A DNA stretch of 12,922 nt from Bacilli bacterium (GTDB taxonomy: Bacteria > Bacillota_I > Bacilli_A > RF39 > UBA660), in the NCBI GenBank assembly GCA_900772445.1, contig CAAHEL010000008.1:1-12922 (forward strand). The letters run 5' to 3'. Shown here in pieces: positions 1 to 7,377 of this stretch. The notes under the pieces are model-generated. The model saw nothing but the letters and a program-made list of their open reading frames with translations, did no database searches and was not told the DNA's origin. Position 1 is the stretch's first letter. Each line of letters starts with the position of its first letter. The position numbers and the translations under genes were made by a program.

Positions 1-231
1 GATAAATTAGAAAATGATAATTTTGCATTAGTTTATAATATAATTTCTGAACTTGTTAAAATGATTTATAATAGTAATTTAACGGAACAAGAAAAGGCTA
101 AGGATTTAGTAGATTTGAATAGGGAATTAAATAGAATATATGATAACGCACATTTTCATTATTTAAGAGAATTAATAGATGTAGTAAAAGATAGTAGTGA
201 AGTAAAGAAACTTATTTTGAATGGAAGATAA
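1..231 (+). CDS. C-terminal fragment of an unidentified protein (5' end outside window)
   Basis: Frame 1 is open from the first base to the TAA at 229-231, giving 76 residues. The sequence is hydrophilic and looks almost entirely helical, with long runs rich in Leu, Glu, Asp, Lys and Asn (around ISELVKMIYNS, DLNRELNRIYD and LRELIDVVKDS). It has no Cys, no membrane segment and no motif I recognise. It ends one base before the U32-family start, so the two are probably cotranscribed and translationally coupled; its last codons carry the GGAAG that serves as ribosome binding site for the next gene. A replication or RNA-related helical C-terminus is possible, but nothing visible supports naming it. 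The coding frame is reasonably sure because codon use matches the neighbours. Confidence 0.6.
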   Translation, partial: DKLENDNFALVYNIISELVKMIYNSNLTEQEKAKDLVDLNRELNRIYDNAHFHYLRELIDVVKDSSEVKKLILNGR

Positions 232-232
232 C

Positions 233-1432
233 ATGAAAAAAATAGAATTACTTGCTCCGGCGGGAGATTTAAATAGATTAAAATTAGCATATTTATATGG
301 AGCAGATGCTTGTTATATTGGGGGAAGAGATTATAGTTTAAGGGCAAATGCTAATAATTTTAGTAATGAAGAAATAAAAGAAGCGTGTGAATTTGCTCAT
401 AAATTAAATAAAAAGGTATATGTAACTGTTAATATTGTTTTTCAAAATGAAGATTTTGATGGTTTGGTAAAATATTTAAAGGAATTAGAAAAAAGTGGTG
501 TTGATGCGATTATTGTATCAGATCCTAGTGTAATTAATATAATAAAGAGAAATCATATTAATTTAAATATTCATATTTCTACACAAACTTCTACTTCGAA
601 TGTTGAAACTGTTAACTTCTGGAAATCTTATGGTGTTGAAAGAGTGGTATTATCTAGGGAACTTTCTAAAGAAGAAATTAAAGAAATAATAGATAAATGT
701 GGTGTAGAAATTGAATGCTTTGTACATGGTGCAATGTGTTCTTCTTATTCTGGAAGATGTATTTTATCTAATTATTTTACAAATAGAGATGCTAATCGTG
801 GGGGATGTGCACAAATTTGTAGATGGGATTTTGAATTAATAGATGAAAATAAAAAGGTAGTAGATGATAAAACTTTATTTACTATGAGTTGTAAGGATTT
901 ATCAATGATAGAACATATTGGAGAAATGATAGATATTGGTGTTTCTTCTTTGAAAGTTGAAGGTAGAATGCGTAGTAATTATTATATTGCTACGGTGATA
1001 AATACTTATAGAAATGCTATTGATGATTATTATAATCATACTTTAACTAAGAAAAAGGAATTATATTATAAAAAGGTATTAGATAGGGTGGCTAATAGGG
1101 ATAGTGTATGTCAATTTTTTGATAAATTCCCTGATTATGATGCTCAATATTTTCTTGGTAGGCAAGAAGTATCTAATCAAGATTTTTTAGGATTAGTGAC
1201 TGATTATGATAGTAAAAATAAATTAATGACTATAACTCAAAGAAATTATTTTAAAAAGGGTGATACTGTTGAGGTATTTGGACCAAAGACTAAAACTTTT
1301 TCTTTTGTGGTTGAAGAAATGTATGACGAAGATGGTAATTTAATAGAAAATGCTAATCATCCCGAACAAATAATCAAGATAAAATTAGACAAAAAAGTGT
1401 ATAAAGATTGTATTATGAGAGTTAAGATATAA
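233..1432 (+). CDS. trhP: U32-family protein, probable tRNA uridine-34 hydroxylation protein TrhP
   Basis: The 399-residue protein opens with KKIELLAPAGD, the N-terminal signature of the peptidase U32 family. The core family motif is at residues 162-176 (ECFVHGAMCSSYSGRC), followed by GGCAQICRW. Cys169, Cys176, Cys192 and Cys196 fit the iron-sulfur ligands of the family. A later block (SCKDLS, then LKVEGRMRS and YYIATVINTYR) is also typical. Despite the name, bacterial U32 members studied so far are mostly prephenate-dependent RNA hydroxylases: TrhP makes 5-hydroxyuridine at tRNA position 34, RlhA modifies 23S rRNA. Length and the Bacillota setting (near greA, as yrrN/yrrO are in Bacillus) favour TrhP. 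An ATG at 221 is in frame but lacks a ribosome binding site, whereas ATG 233 has GGAAG 5 bases upstream, so 233 is used. RlhA is the main alternative. Confidence 0.85.
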   Translation: MKKIELLAPAGDLNRLKLAYLYGADACYIGGRDYSLRANANNFSNEEIKEACEFAHKLNKKVYVTVNIVFQNEDFDGLVKYLKELEKSGVDAIIVSDPSVINIIKRNHINLNIHISTQTSTSNVETVNFWKSYGVERVVLSRELSKEEIKEIIDKCGVEIECFVHGAMCSSYSGRCILSNYFTNRDANRGGCAQICRWDFELIDENKKVVDDKTLFTMSCKDLSMIEHIGEMIDIGVSSLKVEGRMRSNYYIATVINTYRNAIDDYYNHTLTKKKELYYKKVLDRVANRDSVCQFFDKFPDYDAQYFLGRQEVSNQDFLGLVTDYDSKNKLMTITQRNYFKKGDTVEVFGPKTKTFSFVVEEMYDEDGNLIENANHPEQIIKIKLDKKVYKDCIMRVKI

Positions 1433-1457
1433 AAATACATAAAAAGAACAAATATTC

Positions 1458-1486
1458 TTGACAAAAGATAAAAAAAATAGTACAAT
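1458..1486 (+). promoter_or_regulatory. Sigma-A promoter for greA-tig
   Basis: A perfect -35 TTGACA at 1458-1463, a 17-bp spacer, and -10 TACAAT at 1481-1486 (5 of 6). Transcription would start near 1493, about 20 bases before the greA ATG, leaving a short leader carrying GAGGTGA at 1499-1505. It lies directly after the U32 gene, with no clear terminator between, so read-through from upstream is also possible. Confidence 0.85.
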
Positions 1487-1511
1487 TTTGAAATGTTAGA
1501 GGTGAGAGAAA

Positions 1512-1982
1512 ATGAATGAAGATAAAGTATACTTAACTGAGGAAGGACTACTTGAAATAGAAGAAGAATTAGCACATTTAAAGGATGTTAGAAGACCTGA
1601 AGTAATTAAAGCATTAAAAGATGCTAGAGCACTTGGGGATTTATCTGAAAATGCTGACTATGATGCTGCGAGAGACGAACAAGCACAAATTGAAGGTAGA
1701 ATCTTGGAATTAGAAAAATTATTAGAAAAGGCTCACATTATTGAAAAATTAGATACTAGTGTAGTAGGACTTGGTGTTACAGTAAAAATTGAATATATTG
1801 ATGATGATGATGAGATAGATGAATATCGTATTGTTGGTTCAAAGGAAGCAGATCCATCAAATAATAAGATTTCTAATGAAAGTCCACTTGCTAAAGCAAT
1901 AATGGGTAGAAAAAAGAATGATATTTGCTCAGTTGAAAGTCCAAATGGCAGATACGATGTAAAAATAGTAGATATTTATTAG
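1512..1982 (+). CDS. greA: Transcription elongation factor GreA
   Basis: GreA enters the RNA polymerase secondary channel and stimulates cleavage of backtracked transcripts, rescuing stalled elongation complexes. The 156-residue length is standard. Residues 1-78 form the N-terminal coiled coil, with the conserved tip GDLSENADY at 42-50; Asp43 and Glu46 match the tip acids needed for cleavage. Residues about 80-156 form the FKBP-like domain, with the family blocks EYRIVGSKEADP, ISNESPLAKAIMG and KKNDICSVESPNG. A run of acids (DDDDEIDE, near residues 97-104) lies in the first strand region. GAGGTGA six bases before ATG 1512 fixes the start. The gene heads a two-gene unit: its TAG overlaps the AGGAGG of tig, 12 bp before the tig start, so GreA and trigger factor are probably coexpressed. 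Confidence 0.96.
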   Translation: MNEDKVYLTEEGLLEIEEELAHLKDVRRPEVIKALKDARALGDLSENADYDAARDEQAQIEGRILELEKLLEKAHIIEKLDTSVVGLGVTVKIEYIDDDDEIDEYRIVGSKEADPSNNKISNESPLAKAIMGRKKNDICSVESPNGRYDVKIVDIY

Positions 1983-1994
1983 GAGGAAGTTAGA

Positions 1995-3236
1995 ATGAAA
2001 AAAGTAATTAACTACAAGGTTGAAGGAGAAAATTGGGTTAAGGCACAAGATAAGGCATTTAATAAATTAAATAAAAATGCTAATATTGATGGTTTTAGAC
2101 CAGGACACGCACCAAGAAATATATTTGAAAAGAAATATGGTAAAAATGAAATATTATTAGAAGCAGCAGACGATTTGATTCACGAAAAATATCACGAAAT
2201 AATTTTAAAAGATAAAATTGTTCCAGTTATTGAACCTAAATTAGAAGTTGTTTCAAATGATGAAAATGGTTTAGAAGTTAACTTTACTTTTATAGTTAAA
2301 TCTGATGTTAAGTTAGGTAAATATAAAGGATTAAAAGTTAAGAAAGAAAAAGTAACAGTAACTAAAGAAGAAATAGAACACGAAATATCTCATATTTTAG
2401 AACACTATGCTGAAATTGTAGAAAAAGATGGTAAAATAGAAAATGGCGATGTTGCTATAATTGATTTTGAAGGATTTAAAGATGGTGTAGCATTTGAAGG
2501 TGGAAAAGCTGAAAATTATTCTTTAGAAATTGGTAGTAATTCATTTATTCCTGGTTTTGAAGAAGGATTAATTGGTTTATCTAAAGGTGATGAAAAGGAA
2601 TTAAAATTAACATTTCCTAAAGATTACCACGCTGAAGATTTAAAAGGTAAAAAAGTAGTATTTAAGGTAAAAGTAAATGATGTTAAAACTAGAGTTATTC
2701 CAGAACTTGATAAGGATTTCTTCGAAGATTTAGCAATGGATGATGTTAAAACTAAGGAAGATTTAGAAAAAATGATTACTTCTCAATTAGAAAGTGAAAA
2801 AGAAATGCATGCAGAAAATGCTTATATTGATAGTTTACTTAATGAAGCATCTAAAAATATGGAAGTAGAAATTGACGAAGAAATTATTGATGATGAAGTT
2901 GAAAGAATGTATGCTGATTTCTTAAATAAAATTGCAATGCAAGGATTAAATGAAGAAATTTATTTGAAATATACTAATACTACAAAAGAAGATATTTTAA
3001 AACAAATGAGACCTGAAGCAGAAAATAGAGTAAAATATCGTTATTTACTTGAAGCAATAATTAAGGAAGAAAAAATTAGTATTACTGATAAACAAGCTGA
3101 TAAAGAAGCAGAAGATTTATCCAAGAAATATAATATGTCTAAGGAAGATTTCTTAAAGGAACTTGGTGGAATAGATGTATTAAAATATGATATGGTTATG
3201 AGAAAAGCAATCGAAGTAATGAAGGAAAGTGAATAA
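1995..3236 (+). CDS. tig: Trigger factor, ribosome-associated chaperone and prolyl isomerase
   Basis: Trigger factor binds near the ribosomal exit tunnel and holds nascent chains. The 413-residue protein has the three family parts. The ribosome-binding N domain carries the signature GFRPGHAPR at 33-41, followed by the conserved FEKKYG. An FKBP-type isomerase domain spans about 150-235 (GDVAIIDFEG, IGSNSFIPGFEEGLIGLSKGD, TFPKDYHAEDLKGKKVVFKV). The helical C domain covers 236-413, starting with the conserved PELDKDFFEDLAMDDVKT. The N-terminus is short: only about 32 residues precede GFRxG, versus roughly 40 or more in typical family members, so the first strand appears reduced. The start is firm because AGGAGG at 1981-1986 is well placed and no in-frame start lies between it and greA. 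A terminator hairpin overlaps the 3' end. Confidence 0.96.
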   Translation: MKKVINYKVEGENWVKAQDKAFNKLNKNANIDGFRPGHAPRNIFEKKYGKNEILLEAADDLIHEKYHEIILKDKIVPVIEPKLEVVSNDENGLEVNFTFIVKSDVKLGKYKGLKVKKEKVTVTKEEIEHEISHILEHYAEIVEKDGKIENGDVAIIDFEGFKDGVAFEGGKAENYSLEIGSNSFIPGFEEGLIGLSKGDEKELKLTFPKDYHAEDLKGKKVVFKVKVNDVKTRVIPELDKDFFEDLAMDDVKTKEDLEKMITSQLESEKEMHAENAYIDSLLNEASKNMEVEIDEEIIDDEVERMYADFLNKIAMQGLNEEIYLKYTNTTKEDILKQMRPEAENRVKYRYLLEAIIKEEKISITDKQADKEAEDLSKKYNMSKEDFLKELGGIDVLKYDMVMRKAIEVMKESE

Positions 3237-3255
3237 CTTTCTTTTTTCTTCTTTT
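3222..3255 (+). terminator. Intrinsic terminator overlapping the end of tig
   Basis: GGAAAG at 3224-3229 pairs with CTTTCT at 3237-3242 (one G-U), and AA/TT can extend the stem to 8 bp. The 7-base loop contains the tig stop codon. A T-rich tail follows (T6, C, TT, C, T4). The stem is short and AT-rich, so efficiency is uncertain, but the position just before the sepF promoter fits. Confidence 0.55.
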
Positions 3256-3267
3256 AAATAAAAAGTG

Positions 3268-3296
3268 TTGTATTTTTAAATAAACTATGATAAAAT
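3268..3296 (+). promoter_or_regulatory. Sigma-A promoter for sepF-divIVA
   Basis: -35 TTGTAT at 3268-3273, 17-bp spacer, -10 TAAAAT at 3291-3296, preceded by TGA, which makes an extended -10. The predicted start near 3303 leaves a leader of about 24 bases with AGGAGAG at 3314-3320. Confidence 0.8.
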
Positions 3297-3326
3297 TATT
3301 ATAGTATATAGATAGGAGAGATAAAT

Positions 3327-3710
3327 ATGGCACTTGGTAAAATTAAAAAATTAATTTCTGAAGATATTGAAGATACTGAAGACGAATATTATAGTGCAGA
3401 AAATGTTACGTTACCTTCTTCAGGAAAGATGATTTTATTAGAACCACGAGCATTTTCCGAAAGTCAACAAATTGCAGATCATTTAAAGAAAAGAAATACT
3501 GTTGTTGTAAATATGAAAAGAGTAACTCCTGATCAAGCAAAAAGAATAGTAGATTTCTTAAGTGGTACAGTATATGCAATTGGTGGAGATTTGCAAAAAA
3601 TTGGTGGAGGTATATTTTTATGTACGCCAAAAAATGTAAATGTTGAAGGTTGTATTTCTGAAGATGAAGCAAAAGGAAAGAAAAAAGAAGATATAGATTT
3701 AGAATGGTAA
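3327..3710 (+). CDS. sepF: Cell division protein SepF
   Basis: SepF is an FtsZ-binding protein that bundles FtsZ filaments and tethers the Z-ring to the membrane. The 127-residue protein has the expected plan. A short N-terminal segment (MALGKIKKLIS) can form the membrane-binding amphipathic helix. An acidic linker follows to about residue 28. The SepF core spans 34-105 and is very well conserved: KMILLEPRAFSE, QIADHLKKRNTVVVNM, PDQAKRIVDFLSGTVYAIGGD, then GGGIFLCTP. The C-terminal tail is charged. AGGAGAG lies 6 bases before the ATG. DivIVA follows 17 bp downstream, the usual partner in Bacillota division clusters. Here the pair stands apart from the ylm/fts genes it often accompanies. Confidence 0.95.
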   Translation: MALGKIKKLISEDIEDTEDEYYSAENVTLPSSGKMILLEPRAFSESQQIADHLKKRNTVVVNMKRVTPDQAKRIVDFLSGTVYAIGGDLQKIGGGIFLCTPKNVNVEGCISEDEAKGKKKEDIDLEW

Positions 3711-3727
3711 TAAATTGAGGTGACTTT

Positions 3728-4156
3728 ATGAAGAGGTTTAGTATCACCAATAACGGGTATGATATTGATGAAGTAAATAGATTTGTAGATGTGGTTATTA
3801 GAAAACTTGAGGTTTTAAATAATGACAATGCATTGTATAGAAAAAAAGTTTTAGAGCTAGAACAAAAATTGGAATCTAATTCTAATGTTGATGATAAATT
3901 ATCTAGAGTAATACTTGCTGCTGAAGATGCTGCTGATAAAATGAAAAAGTTGGCAAAAGAAGAAAGTACAATGTTAATTGAAGATGCTAAAAGAAATGCT
4001 AATGCAATTATTCACGAAGCATTACTTGAAGCAGAAAAAACTCAATCAGAAACCGCTTTATTAAGAAAAAATATTACCGTTTATAAAAATAGAGTTAAAT
4101 CTCTCTTGGAAGCACAGTTAGAAATTGCTGATGAACTTGATAGTATAAAATTATAG
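3728..4156 (+). CDS. divIVA: DivIVA-family cell division or polarity protein
   Basis: DivIVA proteins bind negatively curved membrane at septa and poles through a crossed N-terminal loop and form coiled-coil oligomers that recruit other factors. This 142-residue protein starts MKRFSITNNGYDIDEVNRFVD; the GYD.DEV..F.D pattern is the DivIVA N-terminal signature. From residue 25 onward it is almost continuous heptad-rich helix, with an Ala-rich stretch at about 59-66 (ILAAEDAA) and no obvious C-terminal domain. It is shorter than Bacillus subtilis DivIVA (about 164 residues) and could be a GpsB-like or DivIVA-like paralogue, but its place next to sepF favours DivIVA. GAGGTGA four bases before the ATG fixes the start. 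A strong terminator begins directly after the stop. Confidence 0.88.
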   Translation: MKRFSITNNGYDIDEVNRFVDVVIRKLEVLNNDNALYRKKVLELEQKLESNSNVDDKLSRVILAAEDAADKMKKLAKEESTMLIEDAKRNANAIIHEALLEAEKTQSETALLRKNITVYKNRVKSLLEAQLEIADELDSIKL

Positions 4157-4193
4157 TCTAATTCTTATGAATTAGATTTTTTCTTTTTTTTCT
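4157..4193 (+). terminator. Intrinsic terminator after divIVA
   Basis: A perfect 8-bp stem, TCTAATTC at 4157-4164 and GAATTAGA at 4169-4176, with loop TTAT, is followed by T6-C-T8-C-TT. It starts immediately after the divIVA stop. Confidence 0.9.
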
Positions 4194-4201
4194 TATAAAA
4201 C

Positions 4202-4230
4202 TATACAATAGATACTAAAAATGATATAAT
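4202..4230 (+). promoter_or_regulatory. Sigma-A promoter for the murC unit
   Basis: -35 TATACA at 4202-4207 (4 of 6), 17-bp spacer, perfect -10 TATAAT at 4225-4230 preceded by TGA (extended -10). The predicted start is near 4237, leaving a leader of about 50 bases that contains an AT-only hairpin. Confidence 0.8.
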
Positions 4231-4241
4231 TAATATGTACG

Positions 4242-4269
4242 AATAATATAATAAATAATTTATATTATT
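4242..4269 (+). repeat. AT-only inverted repeat in the murC 5' leader
   Basis: AATAATATA at 4242-4250 and TATATTATT at 4261-4269 are exact reverse complements around a 10-base loop, whose outer bases can add a tenth pair. It lies between the predicted transcription start and the AAGGAGG at 4276-4282. No T-run follows, so it is not a terminator. An mRNA-stabilising 5' hairpin or an operator is possible, but in DNA this AT-rich chance pairing cannot be excluded. Confidence 0.5.
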
Positions 4270-4288
4270 TAATATAAGGAGGAGTAAT

Positions 4289-5593
4289 ATGTATCATTTT
4301 ATTGGAATTAAGGGTTCTGGAATGTCCTCTCTTGCTACTATTTTGTGTGATTTAGGTTATAAGGTACAAGGAAGTGATATTCCTAAACATTTCTTTACTG
4401 AAGAAGGTTTAATAAAAAGGGGAATAAATATATTTGAATATTCAAAGGAAAATATAAAAGAAGGTTTAACTATAATATGTGGTGCTAGTATTAAAAGTGA
4501 TAATGTTGAATTAGTTAGGGCAAAAGAATTAGGATTAGAGATCATTCAATATAATGAAATGGTAGGTAAACTTACTAGGAAATTTAAGACTATTTGTGTT
4601 TGTGGCTGTCACGGTAAAACTACTACTACGACGATGTTAGCGTCATTAAATAAGGAATTAAAAATGAATTATTTAATTGGTGATGGTACGGGATATGCTT
4701 TTAAGGGAAATGATTTCTTTGCTTTAGAGTCTTGTGAATACCAAAGACATTTCTTGGAATATAGTCCTTATTACACAATTATTACTAATGTTGATTTAGA
4801 CCACGTTGATTACTACAAAGATATAAATGATGTAATGGATGCTTATAGTGAATTTGCTAATAAAACTAAAAAACTTATTATTGCTTGTGGTGATGATAAG
4901 AATACTAAAAATTTAAAATTAACTAAAGATGTAGTTTATTATGGATTTAATGAAGATAATGATATTAAGGCAATAAATTTAGAATTTACTAGTGAAGGAA
5001 CTAAATTTGATGTTATTATTAAAGATAAATTTTACGAACATTTTGAATTACCATTATATGGAAAACATCAAGTATTGGATGCTTTATCAGTTATTGCGGT
5101 ATCATATTATGAAAATGTTAATGTGGAAAAGGTGAAAGAAAGATTAACTAATTTTTCTGGTGCTAAACGTAGATTTAGTATTACTGAAATAAATAATTCA
5201 GTAGTAATTGATGATTACGCACATCATCCAAACGAAGTAAGAGCATTAATTAATGCAGTAAAGCAAAAGTATAGTAATAAGCAAATAATAGTTATTTTTC
5301 AACCACATACTTTTTCTAGGACTAAAGCATTTGCTAATGATTTTGTTAATATTTTAAAAGATGTTGATTATAGTTATGTATTAAATATTTTTCCATCAAG
5401 GGAAAAACAAGAAGATTATCCAGGAATAACTAGTGAAATAATAACCTCAAAATTATCTAATTCAAGTATTATAGATATAAATGATGCTAAAAAATTAATT
5501 AAACATCATAATGCGGTATTTGTCTTTATGAGTCCAAATGATATATCAAAATTAGAAAATGATTTAAAGGAAGAATTAAGAAATGAGGAATAA
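4289..5593 (+). CDS. murC: UDP-N-acetylmuramate--L-alanine ligase MurC (divergent form)
   Basis: MurC adds L-alanine to UDP-MurNAc using ATP, the first peptide step of wall precursor synthesis in the cytoplasm. The 434 residues contain the Mur ligase domains in order. The N-terminal Rossmann fold has FIGIKGSGMSSLA at 4-16. The ATP loop GCHGKTTT lies at 106-113 in the central domain, where the family usually has G(T/A)HGKT. TNVDLDHVDYY follows at 166-176. The C-terminal domain has VIDDYAHHPNEV and FQPHTFSRTKAF, both diagnostic of MurC. The usual DES(D)xSFL segment is replaced by ESCEYQRHFL near 147-156. AAGGAGG six bases upstream sets the start. The last 11 bases overlap the next gene. The variant residues suggest a lineage-specific MurC, not loss of function. 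Confidence 0.93.
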   Translation: MYHFIGIKGSGMSSLATILCDLGYKVQGSDIPKHFFTEEGLIKRGINIFEYSKENIKEGLTIICGASIKSDNVELVRAKELGLEIIQYNEMVGKLTRKFKTICVCGCHGKTTTTTMLASLNKELKMNYLIGDGTGYAFKGNDFFALESCEYQRHFLEYSPYYTIITNVDLDHVDYYKDINDVMDAYSEFANKTKKLIIACGDDKNTKNLKLTKDVVYYGFNEDNDIKAINLEFTSEGTKFDVIIKDKFYEHFELPLYGKHQVLDALSVIAVSYYENVNVEKVKERLTNFSGAKRRFSITEINNSVVIDDYAHHPNEVRALINAVKQKYSNKQIIVIFQPHTFSRTKAFANDFVNILKDVDYSYVLNIFPSREKQEDYPGITSEIITSKLSNSSIIDINDAKKLIKHHNAVFVFMSPNDISKLENDLKEELRNEE

Positions 5594-6491
5594 GAAAGAT
5601 TTACTTGGGGGATTAATTATTGGGGTATTACTATTATTAATTTTAATTACTTATGCTAGTTTTTATAATTATAAATATAAAGATAATAAAGAAGTAAATA
5701 AAGAAGAAGAAAAGACTTCAAAATATGTGTTAAATATTATTAAGGAAGAAGATAGTTATAGGGTTAATAAGACTGATTTAACTGATACCTTAAATAAAGA
5801 TAAAATTGTAGGGACTTATAATTGCAAATATGATGATTGTAATTATTATGATAATACGATATTTAATTATATTAGTTTAGATAAGTATTTAGTTGTCAAG
5901 GAAAATAATAAGATATTTTTATATGATTTTATATCTAAAAAGATAGTATCTGATATGTATGATAATTTTGTATATAAGTTAGAAAATGATAATTATATTA
6001 TATTAAATAATGGTAAATATGGACTTATTGATAAAGATGGTGTTTTAATTAGTAAAATATTATATGATGATATTGATTACTTGAATGTTATTGATTCTGA
6101 TGTTAAAGTAAGTATTAATGATAAATATGGTATAATAAATGTTGATAATGGAAAAGAAATAATAAAGACAGAATATAATGATATTAAGATAGATATGGAT
6201 AATCATTATTCTATATTAAAAGATAATTTATGGTATGTAATAGATGAAGAAGAGAATATTTTAACTACTGGATATGAGTATGCTTTTGGTTTTAATAAGG
6301 GATATGTTAGTGTAAAAGATAATGTAATTAGTATATTAGCATATGATAATACTTTATTAGTTAATGATACTATAAATATAATTGATAATTCAGAATATCA
6401 AATAACTAGTAATGGAACAAATATTAATATTTTAGTTAATGGAATAAATTATCAATATAATACAAGAAGAAATTATTTAAAAAGGAAGTGA
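5583..6491 (+). CDS. Membrane-anchored WG-repeat-like protein of unknown function
   Basis: This 302-residue protein has a charged start (MRNKK), a single transmembrane segment at about 8-28 and a Lys/Glu-rich linker, then a large domain predicted outside the cell. That domain contains at least three degenerate beta-repeats with a G-aromatic core: NGKYGLIDKDG (143-153), NDKYGIINVDNG (179-190) and DNLWYVIDEEE (214-224). They are spaced about 35 residues apart, which is the WG-repeat pattern (PF14903-like). Cys81 and Cys86 could form a disulfide. The gene overlaps the murC end by 11 bp and has AAGGAAG 9 bases upstream, so it is coupled to murC. Function is unknown; a surface or wall-associated binding role is an inference from topology and operon. 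The repeat call is by eye and moderately sure. Confidence 0.7.
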   Translation: MRNKKDLLGGLIIGVLLLLILITYASFYNYKYKDNKEVNKEEEKTSKYVLNIIKEEDSYRVNKTDLTDTLNKDKIVGTYNCKYDDCNYYDNTIFNYISLDKYLVVKENNKIFLYDFISKKIVSDMYDNFVYKLENDNYIILNNGKYGLIDKDGVLISKILYDDIDYLNVIDSDVKVSINDKYGIINVDNGKEIIKTEYNDIKIDMDNHYSILKDNLWYVIDEEENILTTGYEYAFGFNKGYVSVKDNVISILAYDNTLLVNDTINIIDNSEYQITSNGTNINILVNGINYQYNTRRNYLKRK

Positions 6492-6495
6492 TATT

Positions 6496-6948
6496 ATGAT
6501 GGAACTTGGAATAGAAGAAGCAAGAAAGACAATGAATGAAAATTTAGGGGGACCTTTTGGAGCAGTGATTACTGATAGTAATGATAATGTAATTGCAGTA
6601 GCATCTAATACGGTATTAGGTAGTCATGATCCAACCGCTCACGCTGAAGTAAATGCAATTAGAAAAGCAGGACAAATTTTAAAAACTCACGATTTAACTG
6701 GTTGTAAGATATATGCTACTGGGTATCCTTGTCCTATGTGTTTATCAGCAATTATTTGGTCTAATATTAAGGAAGTATATTATGGAACTAATTTATCTGA
6801 TGCTGAAGAGATAGGATTTAGAGATGATTTTATTTATGAATATTTAAAGGGAAATAATAAGGAAGAGTTAACTATTAAAAATTTAGATCATGATAAATGT
6901 TTAGAATTATTTAAGGAATATAAAGAAAAAAATAAAGAAATTTATTAG
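6496..6948 (+). CDS. guaD: Guanine deaminase, cytidine-deaminase fold (GuaD)
   Basis: GuaD hydrolyses guanine to xanthine and ammonia in purine salvage. The 150-residue protein matches the small bacterial GuaD type (about 156 residues in Bacillus). It has GGPFGAVI at 18-25, DPTAHAEVNAIRKA at 45-58 with zinc ligand His49 and proton-shuttle Glu51, and PCPMCLSAIIW at 78-88 with zinc ligands Cys79 and Cys82. AEEIGFRDDFIYEYL (103-117) is a GuaD-type C-terminal feature not found in TadA, which argues against a tRNA adenosine deaminase. AGGAAGTG, formed by the end of the preceding gene including its TGA, lies 6 bases before ATG 6496. ATG 6499 is an equally possible start one codon later. Its place in a wall/membrane operon is unusual and may simply reflect cotranscription of housekeeping genes. 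Confidence 0.88.
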   Translation: MMELGIEEARKTMNENLGGPFGAVITDSNDNVIAVASNTVLGSHDPTAHAEVNAIRKAGQILKTHDLTGCKIYATGYPCPMCLSAIIWSNIKEVYYGTNLSDAEEIGFRDDFIYEYLKGNNKEELTIKNLDHDKCLELFKEYKEKNKEIY

Positions 6949-6955
6949 GTGTTAT

Positions 6956-7375
6956 ATGGAAATATGGATTTGGTTAGGAATAATAATATTATTAAGTATT
7001 TGGGAAGCATTAACTGTTGGACTTGTTAGTATTTGGTTTATTATTTCTGGAATAGTTAGTTTGATATTATCATTCTTTAAAGTAGATTTTACTATCTGTT
7101 TTAGTGTTTTTGTTATTTTAGGTTTAATACTTATGATAACTACTAGAAAAAGTCTTACTAAACTATTAAAAGTAAAAAGTGAACCTACTAATTTAGATAG
7201 AATTATAGGTAAAAAAGGAATTGTTACTGAAACAATTAATGGTAGTTTAGGTGAAGTAAAAGTTGATGGTAAGTTATGGAGTGCTTATAGTAATAAAAAA
7301 ATAGAAAAAGATAGTTATGTAAAAGTATTAGAAATTAATAGTACAAAATTAAAAGTTAAGGTTTGGGAGGAATAA
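6956..7375 (+). CDS. NfeD-family membrane protein
   Basis: The 139-residue protein has three hydrophobic segments (about 4-20, 22-41 and 46-63) followed by a small beta-barrel domain at about 80-137. The conserved NfeD OB-fold pattern is visible: IGKKGIVTE, then GEVKVDGKLWSA, then VLEINSTKLKVK. NfeD proteins are partners of SPFH/stomatin proteins in bacterial membrane microdomains, and here the SPFH gene starts three bases after the NfeD stop. The short form without a ClpP-like protease domain fits the NfeD1b class. AGGTG at 6947-6951 just upstream overlaps the guaD stop. Its molecular role is not settled in the family; it probably forms a complex with the SPFH protein. Confidence 0.88.
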   Translation: MEIWIWLGIIILLSIWEALTVGLVSIWFIISGIVSLILSFFKVDFTICFSVFVILGLILMITTRKSLTKLLKVKSEPTNLDRIIGKKGIVTETINGSLGEVKVDGKLWSAYSNKKIEKDSYVKVLEINSTKLKVKVWEE

Positions 7376-7377
7376 AT

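Noticed and set aside
221..232. Upstream ATG for the U32-family gene
   Set aside because: It would add only four residues, has no ribosome binding site and lies inside the preceding gene; ATG 233 has GGAAG and gives the normal family start.
159..347. Minus-strand open frame
   Set aside because: It is a shadow of the U32-family gene; hydrophobic composition arises from reading AT-rich coding DNA backwards. The same holds for minus frames at 1357-1575, 3406-3828 and 4357-4545.
1444..1459. AAGAA/TTCTT inverted repeat after the U32-family gene as a terminator
   Set aside because: Only 5 bp, no T-run, and it overlaps the greA -35 box.
7363..7377. TTG start for the SPFH gene
   Set aside because: It lies inside the GGGAGG ribosome binding site that serves ATG 7378.
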